A DNA stretch of 64,000 bases from Sphingomonas insulae. GTDB lineage: Bacteria > Pseudomonadota > Alphaproteobacteria > Sphingomonadales > Sphingomonadaceae. Position 1 is the stretch's first letter. Each line of letters begins with the position of its first letter. The position numbers were made by a program, and so were the translations under genes. Location: contig NZ_CP048422.1 in NCBI RefSeq assembly GCF_010450875.1, positions 1,233,001 through 1,297,000 of the forward strand, given 5' to 3'. The notes under the pieces are model-generated. The model had not been told where the DNA came from and did not search any database. It saw nothing but the letters and a program-made list of their open reading frames with translations. Below are positions 59,722 to 64,000 of this stretch, piece by piece.

Positions 59722-62241
59722 ATGGAATTTCCGCTGATCGCGCCCAATCCTCCGCGACTGAGCGCCTTGACCGCGGGGCTGCACCGGATCGAGGCTTCGG
59801 GCGTGTTCAGCAACAACGGGCCGGAGGTGCAGGCGTTCGAGGCCGAGATCACCGATCGCCTGTTCGGCGGCACGGGTGCCAGCCTGGCGGTGTCGAATGC
59901 GACGCTGGGCCTGATGGTGGCGATCCGCCAGGCGGCGGGACTGTATCCGAAGCCGGGCACGCTGGCATTGATGCCGGCGCTGACCTTCGCCGCGACGGCG
60001 CAGGCCGCGATCTGGGCTGGCCTCACCCCCCTGATCTGCGACGTCGATGCCGAGACCTGGGCAGCCGACCCCCGGCAGGAAGAAGCGCTGCTTGCACGCC
60101 ATGCCGGACGCATCGGGGTGATCGTTCCTTATGCGACGTTCGGCACGGCGATCGATCTCGATCGCTATGCATGGTTGGCCAAGCATTATCAGGTCGGCGT
60201 GGTCGTCGATGCGGCGGCGTCGCTGGGGACGCTCGATGACGACGGACGCGGGTTCGGCACCGGTGCGCCCTTCGCGATCGTCTATTCGATGCATGCGACC
60301 AAGACGTTTTCGGTCGCGGAAGGCGGGCTGATCCACAGCGTCGACCACGGATTGATCCACCAGTTGCGCAGCATGATCAACTTCGGGTTCGAAGCGGGGC
60401 GCAGCGCGACGCTGCCCGGCATCAACGCCAAGCTGCCCGAAGTGATCGCGCTGATGGCCCGCGCCAAGCTCGCCGACATCGATGCGGTCTGCGATCATCG
60501 CGCGGCGATCGACGCGGCCTATCGCGACGCACTGCCCGCCTTTGCGGTGCAGCGGCGGCACGGACGGCGGCAGGCGACGCAGTTCATGCCGGTGTTGCTG
60601 CCCGAGGGACTGGCACCGCATCGGGCGGCGATCGCGGCAGCGCTGACCGAAGACGGCGTGGGCGTCGGGCAGTATTTCAGTCCGCACATCGGCCAACAGC
60701 CGCTGTTCCAGGCCATCGCCGAGGTGGAACCGACACCGGTCGCCGACGCGATCGGCGCACGGATGTTGAGCCTGCCCATCACCGATGCGATGACGCCGGC
60801 CGATGTGCCGGTCATCGCGGAGCGGCTGGTGCGGGCGATCGAACGGGTGGCGGACAGCGCCATGCTGCGGGTAGGAGCGGCGAGGATGATCGCGACGCGC
60901 GAGATGATGGGGACGGTGGTGATCGGCGGCGGACCCGCCGGTACCGCGATGCTGACCTCGGCCAGTAAGCAGAACAAGCTGGTTCCTCTGGTCGAAGCCG
61001 GCCTTGCGATCGTCGAACGGCGGCCGCGGATGGGCGCTGGCGAGCTTGGTCATTATGCCATCCGGTCGGATACCACGGCGGAGACGTTCCTGTCGGCGGT
61101 TAGGAACAATCCGCATCCCGAGCTGGCGGCGCTGGAGCATCACCCGGCCGGGCAATTGATGCAGCGCTACGTCGCCGAACTGGGAGCGCCGCTGACCGAC
61201 ACGGCGCCGCTGCTGTCGGTGACGGCGGACCGGCTGGCGGACATCGTGGCGGCGCATGGCGGCGAGGTGCTGACCGGGCATGACGCGATCGGCGCCCGCC
61301 GCACGGCCGACGGCGGCTGGATGACGACGGTGAGGGATGCTGCCGGCGCGACGCGGACGTTGGTGTCGCGCAACGTGGTGGTTGCCACCGGCGGCTACCA
61401 GACCGACGAACAGGTCGCGGCGAAGCGGGTGGCGGGGGTTCCGCTGGGCACGCTGGCCGGCAAGCGGCTGATGCGGTCCGACGCCTTGCTGCGGCTGGGC
61501 GGTGTCGAGCAGGTGCGCGAACGGCTGCACGGCCACGCATCGCCCAGGGTTGCCATCATCGGGGCGTCGACCAGCGCGATCGCGGCGGCGGTGCTGCTGC
61601 TGAAGAGCCAGCCCGGCTTCGCGTTCGGTGCGGGGGCGGTGACCATCCTGCATCGACAGCCGCTGAAGCCCTTCTACCCGACGATCGCGGCGGCGCATGC
61701 CGACGGCTTCCACGATTTCGACGAGAACGACATTTGTCCTGTCAGCGGCTTCGTGTTGCGCCTCGCCGGGTTGCGGCTGGAATCGCGCGAACTGGTGGTG
61801 CGGATGCTGTCGCTCGGCGGCCGGACGCCCGATCCACGCGTGGCGTTGCACCGGATCGCCGGCGACGGCGATGCGGCGGCGAGGCGCATCGTCGCCGGCG
61901 CCGATCTGGTGGTGGGCGCGCTCGGCTATCGACCGCGGGCGATGCCGTTGTTCGATGTCGACGGCGCGCCGCTGGCGCTGGCGCATCACGAAGGACGGCC
62001 GATGGTGGACCGGCATTGCCGCATCCTCGATGCCGCCGACCGGCCGGTACCGGGCGCATATGGCATCGGCCTGTCCGCGGGATTCGTGCCGTGGGGACGG
62101 ATGGGCGGCGAGGCGAGCTTTCGCGGACAGGCCAACGGGCTGTGGCTGTGGCAGAACGACGTCGGCCAGATGATCGTCGACCAGTTGCTAGGGCTCGGAC
62201 AGCCCGATGCGATGCCGGCGGACGTCCGGGCGGCGGCGTGA
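59722..62241 (+). CDS. Fused DegT-type aminotransferase and FAD-dependent oxidoreductase
   Basis: An 839-residue two-domain protein. Residues 1-375 are a DegT/DnrJ/EryC1/StrS PLP enzyme: PLIAPNPPRLSALTAGLHRIEASGVFSNNGPEV, VSNATLGLMVAI, IVPYATFG, VVVDAAASLGT, and the PLP Lys194 in SMHATKTFSVAEGG. A short linker leads at residue 395 to an FAD domain, VVIGGGPAGTAM, with a second nucleotide-binding motif VAIIGASTSAIAAAVLLL and the closing GYRPRAMPLFD and GAYGIGLSAGF. DegT enzymes transaminate nucleotide-linked keto-sugars; the FAD half resembles N-hydroxylating or amino-acid-type monooxygenases. The frame is continuous. The stop overlaps a glycosyltransferase gene, so the product probably supplies or modifies its sugar. 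Confidence 0.82.
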   Translation: MEFPLIAPNPPRLSALTAGLHRIEASGVFSNNGPEVQAFEAEITDRLFGGTGASLAVSNATLGLMVAIRQAAGLYPKPGTLALMPALTFAATAQAAIWAGLTPLICDVDAETWAADPRQEEALLARHAGRIGVIVPYATFGTAIDLDRYAWLAKHYQVGVVVDAAASLGTLDDDGRGFGTGAPFAIVYSMHATKTFSVAEGGLIHSVDHGLIHQLRSMINFGFEAGRSATLPGINAKLPEVIALMARAKLADIDAVCDHRAAIDAAYRDALPAFAVQRRHGRRQATQFMPVLLPEGLAPHRAAIAAALTEDGVGVGQYFSPHIGQQPLFQAIAEVEPTPVADAIGARMLSLPITDAMTPADVPVIAERLVRAIERVADSAMLRVGAARMIATREMMGTVVIGGGPAGTAMLTSASKQNKLVPLVEAGLAIVERRPRMGAGELGHYAIRSDTTAETFLSAVRNNPHPELAALEHHPAGQLMQRYVAELGAPLTDTAPLLSVTADRLADIVAAHGGEVLTGHDAIGARRTADGGWMTTVRDAAGATRTLVSRNVVVATGGYQTDEQVAAKRVAGVPLGTLAGKRLMRSDALLRLGGVEQVRERLHGHASPRVAIIGASTSAIAAAVLLLKSQPGFAFGAGAVTILHRQPLKPFYPTIAAAHADGFHDFDENDICPVSGFVLRLAGLRLESRELVVRMLSLGGRTPDPRVALHRIAGDGDAAARRIVAGADLVVGALGYRPRAMPLFDVDGAPLALAHHEGRPMVDRHCRILDAADRPVPGAYGIGLSAGFVPWGRMGGEASFRGQANGLWLWQNDVGQMIVDQLLGLGQPDAMPADVRAAA

Positions 62242-63290
62242 CCGATCCCGTCGTCTCCGTCGTCGTTCCCAGCTACAATGGCGTCGCCTTCATCGGCGAA
62301 ACGCTGGAGTCGCTCGGGCGGCAGACGTTGCGGGAGTGGGAGGCCATCGTGATCGACGATGGTTCGACGGACGATACGCGCGCGCTCGTCCGCGCCTGGC
62401 CCGATCCGCGCGTTCGCCTGATCGAGCGGGCCGAGAACGGCGGCCCGGTGCTCGCACGCAATGCGGGGATCGCCGCGGTGCGCGGGCGCTACGTCGCTGG
62501 CCTGGATCAGGACGACCTGTGCCTGCCCGATCGACTGGCGCGGCAGGTCGCCTATCTGGAGGGGCATCGCGATGTCGTGCTGGTCGGATCGCAGGCCCGG
62601 CAATTGCGCGACGGACGGGTGTCGTCGATGCAATATGCGCCGCTCACCACCCCGGACTTGATCGCATGGTTGACCTGGATCGAGAATCCGATCGTCTGGT
62701 CGACGGTGATGATGCGTACCGACGCTGCGCGCTCGCTGGATCCGTTCAGCCGGCCCGAGCTGATCTATGCGGAGGATTTCGACCTCTACCACCGCATCGC
62801 CCGGCTTGGCAGACTTGCACGACTGGACGAACCGCTGTTGCTGTATCGTCAGCACGCTGGCGGCGTGTCGAAGCGCTTTATCGCGACCATGCAGGCCAGC
62901 GCGACGCGGGTGCTGGCGGAAGCGCATGCCGCGGTGCTCGGCGAGGCGGAGGCGGCTGCGATCGCGCCGTTGCTGGTGCGGCACAATATGGGGGGCGAGC
63001 CGGTACCCGACCGTCTGACGCTGATACGCCTCGGCAACGGCATCGCGACATTGCAGGCGGCGTTTCTGGAGCACGTCCGGCCCGATGCGGAGGGACGCAA
63101 GCTGATCCGCTGGGAGACGGCGCGGCGCTGGGCGCGGATCGGTCGTGCCGGCCTGCGATCGGGTCAGGTCGGCTTGCGTGACATCCTGGCAGCCCGGCCG
63201 CCACACCTGGGCCTGGGCTATGCCGGGCTGGAGACGTTGCTGTGGAGCGGTGCGATCGGGGCGGTCCGCCGGATGCGGCGACCCGCCTGA
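62238..63290 (+). CDS. Family 2 glycosyltransferase
   Basis: A 350-residue GT-A enzyme starting at a GTG that overlaps the upstream stop (GTGA). VSVVVPSYNGVAFIGETLESLGRQTLREWEAIVIDDGSTDDT opens the nucleotide-binding half. The metal-binding D-Q-D-D segment is YVAGLDQDDLCLPDRLARQ. A probable catalytic Asp is in YAEDFDLYHRIARLG. A basic, helical C-terminal part of about 120 residues (RKLIRWETARRWARIGRAGL) may bind the membrane or acceptor. Coupling to the aminotransferase-FAD gene links it to an unusual sugar. Confidence 0.88.
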   Translation: MTDPVVSVVVPSYNGVAFIGETLESLGRQTLREWEAIVIDDGSTDDTRALVRAWPDPRVRLIERAENGGPVLARNAGIAAVRGRYVAGLDQDDLCLPDRLARQVAYLEGHRDVVLVGSQARQLRDGRVSSMQYAPLTTPDLIAWLTWIENPIVWSTVMMRTDAARSLDPFSRPELIYAEDFDLYHRIARLGRLARLDEPLLLYRQHAGGVSKRFIATMQASATRVLAEAHAAVLGEAEAAAIAPLLVRHNMGGEPVPDRLTLIRLGNGIATLQAAFLEHVRPDAEGRKLIRWETARRWARIGRAGLRSGQVGLRDILAARPPHLGLGYAGLETLLWSGAIGAVRRMRRPA

Positions 63291-63359
63291 TCGGTCGGGC
63301 GTGAGGCCGACAATCTACGCATGACGTGGCGGTCAACCCGCGCTAATGCCGCACCACCT

Positions 63360-64000
63360 ATGACCGACGCCCCCGATACCGCCGCCAACGCTCCCAAGGA
63401 CTGGCGCGACACCGTCTTCCTGCCGAAGACCGATTTTCCGATGAAGGCGGGCCTCGCCGCCAAGGAGCCGGCGATCCTGGAGCGCTGGGCGAAGATCGGC
63501 GTCTATGATCGGTTGCGCGAGCAGCGCGCCGGACGCGAGCGGTTCGTCCTGCACGATGGCCCACCCTACGCCAATGGCGACATCCACATGGGCCATGCGA
63601 TGAACAAGGTGCTGAAGGACATCATCGTTCGCAGCCAGTCGCTGATGGGCAAGGATGCGCCATACGTCCCCGGCTGGGATTGTCACGGCCTGCCGATCGA
63701 GTGGAAGGTCGAGGAAGCGTATCGCGCCAAGAAGCAGAACAAGGACGAGGTGCCGGTCGCGCAGTTTCGCGCCGAATGCCGCGCCTATGCCGACCGCTGG
63801 GTAGGCGTGCAGCGCGACCAGTTCCAGCGGCTGGGCGTCATGGGCGACTGGGCCGACCCCTATCTGACGATGAACTACGACGCAGAGGCGACGATCGTCG
63901 GCGAGCTTCTCAAGTTCGCCGAGTCCGGCCAGCTGTATCGCGGCGCCAAGCCGGTGATGTGGTCGCCCGTCGAGAAGACCGCGCTGGCCGAGGCGGAGGT
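63360..64000 (+). CDS. ileS: Isoleucyl-tRNA synthetase, N-terminal part
   Basis: The first 213 codons of a class I synthetase that runs off the window. It charges tRNA-Ile with isoleucine. The sequence [30 protein letters not shown] is the IleRS start. The HIGH-type ATP motif is [20 protein letters not shown] (about 70-90), followed by [19 protein letters not shown]. The ATG begins in the last base of the preceding line of sequence, 69 bases after the glycosyltransferase stop. The KMSKS motif is outside the window. Confidence 0.95.
   Translation, partial: MTDAPDTAANAPKDWRDTVFLPKTDFPMKAGLAAKEPAILERWAKIGVYDRLREQRAGRERFVLHDGPPYANGDIHMGHAMNKVLKDIIVRSQSLMGKDAPYVPGWDCHGLPIEWKVEEAYRAKKQNKDEVPVAQFRAECRAYADRWVGVQRDQFQRLGVMGDWADPYLTMNYDAEATIVGELLKFAESGQLYRGAKPVMWSPVEKTALAEAE

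Noticed and set aside
59686..62016. 776-codon frame on the minus strand
   Set aside because: Antisense shadow of the aminotransferase-FAD gene; composition is Arg/His/Gln-rich and no domain is seen.

Overview
The window reads as chromosomal DNA of a high-GC alphaproteobacterium of the order Sphingomonadales, most likely a Sphingomonas or close relative. The pointers are a MucR-type regulator, a large TonB-dependent receptor carrying the DIVVTG motif, paired DUF4139 proteins, a TorF-type porin, the Acv/VirJ-MprF pairing and an alphaproteobacterial GTTC-N7-GTTC LexA box in front of uvrA. This assignment is inference from gene content; no rRNA or tRNA gene is visible.

Layout. 0-5 kb: the end of a flagellar cluster (flgI end, flgJ-like, flgK, flgL) followed by the stator genes motA and motB, with a convergent mucR. 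5.8-10.1 kb: a TonB-dependent receptor and, beyond a strong terminator on the same strand, a TPR/aspartyl beta-hydroxylase protein. 10.4-16.9 kb: a small exported protein, an FMN alpha-hydroxy-acid oxidase, a class II aldolase, a divergent Crp/Fnr regulator and a tandem of DUF4139 proteins. 17-27 kb: an accessory, defence-like stretch around uvrA with an HTH protein, a TerB-like/BRCT protein, a BrnT-BrnA toxin-antitoxin pair with a palindromic operator, an AT-rich AAA ATPase inserted against the 3' end of uvrA, and an MmeI-like single-chain restriction-modification enzyme. 27-38 kb: an M61 peptidase, a membrane PQQ dehydrogenase, an actP-type symporter with its DUF485 partner, and a VirJ/AcvB-DUF2147-MprF envelope-lipid operon followed by a CoA-ester lyase.

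38.5-50 kb, mostly minus strand: a hybrid histidine kinase with a small upstream gene, a train of GH130, GH13 and GT4 carbohydrate genes running into an EmrB-EmrA-outer-membrane-factor efflux operon, and a TorF-like porin. 50-54.7 kb: carbonic anhydrase with a SulP transporter, and an OmpR/EnvZ-type two-component system. 54.8-59.6 kb: a second tripartite efflux operon whose leading marR gene is frameshifted in a GC-dinucleotide tract. 59.7-63.3 kb: a fused DegT-aminotransferase/FAD-oxidoreductase gene translationally coupled to a family 2 glycosyltransferase. The window ends in the start of ileS.

The genes are tightly packed and many neighbours overlap by ATGA, GTGA or TGATG, so several blocks are evident operons. 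The most unusual items are the aminotransferase-FAD fusion with its glycosyltransferase, the frameshifted marR in front of an intact efflux operon, the low-GC insertion that has replaced the last codons of uvrA, the IVVTG motif inside a DUF4139 protein, and three GTACGG repeats at exact 11-bp spacing in the actP/virJ intergenic region.
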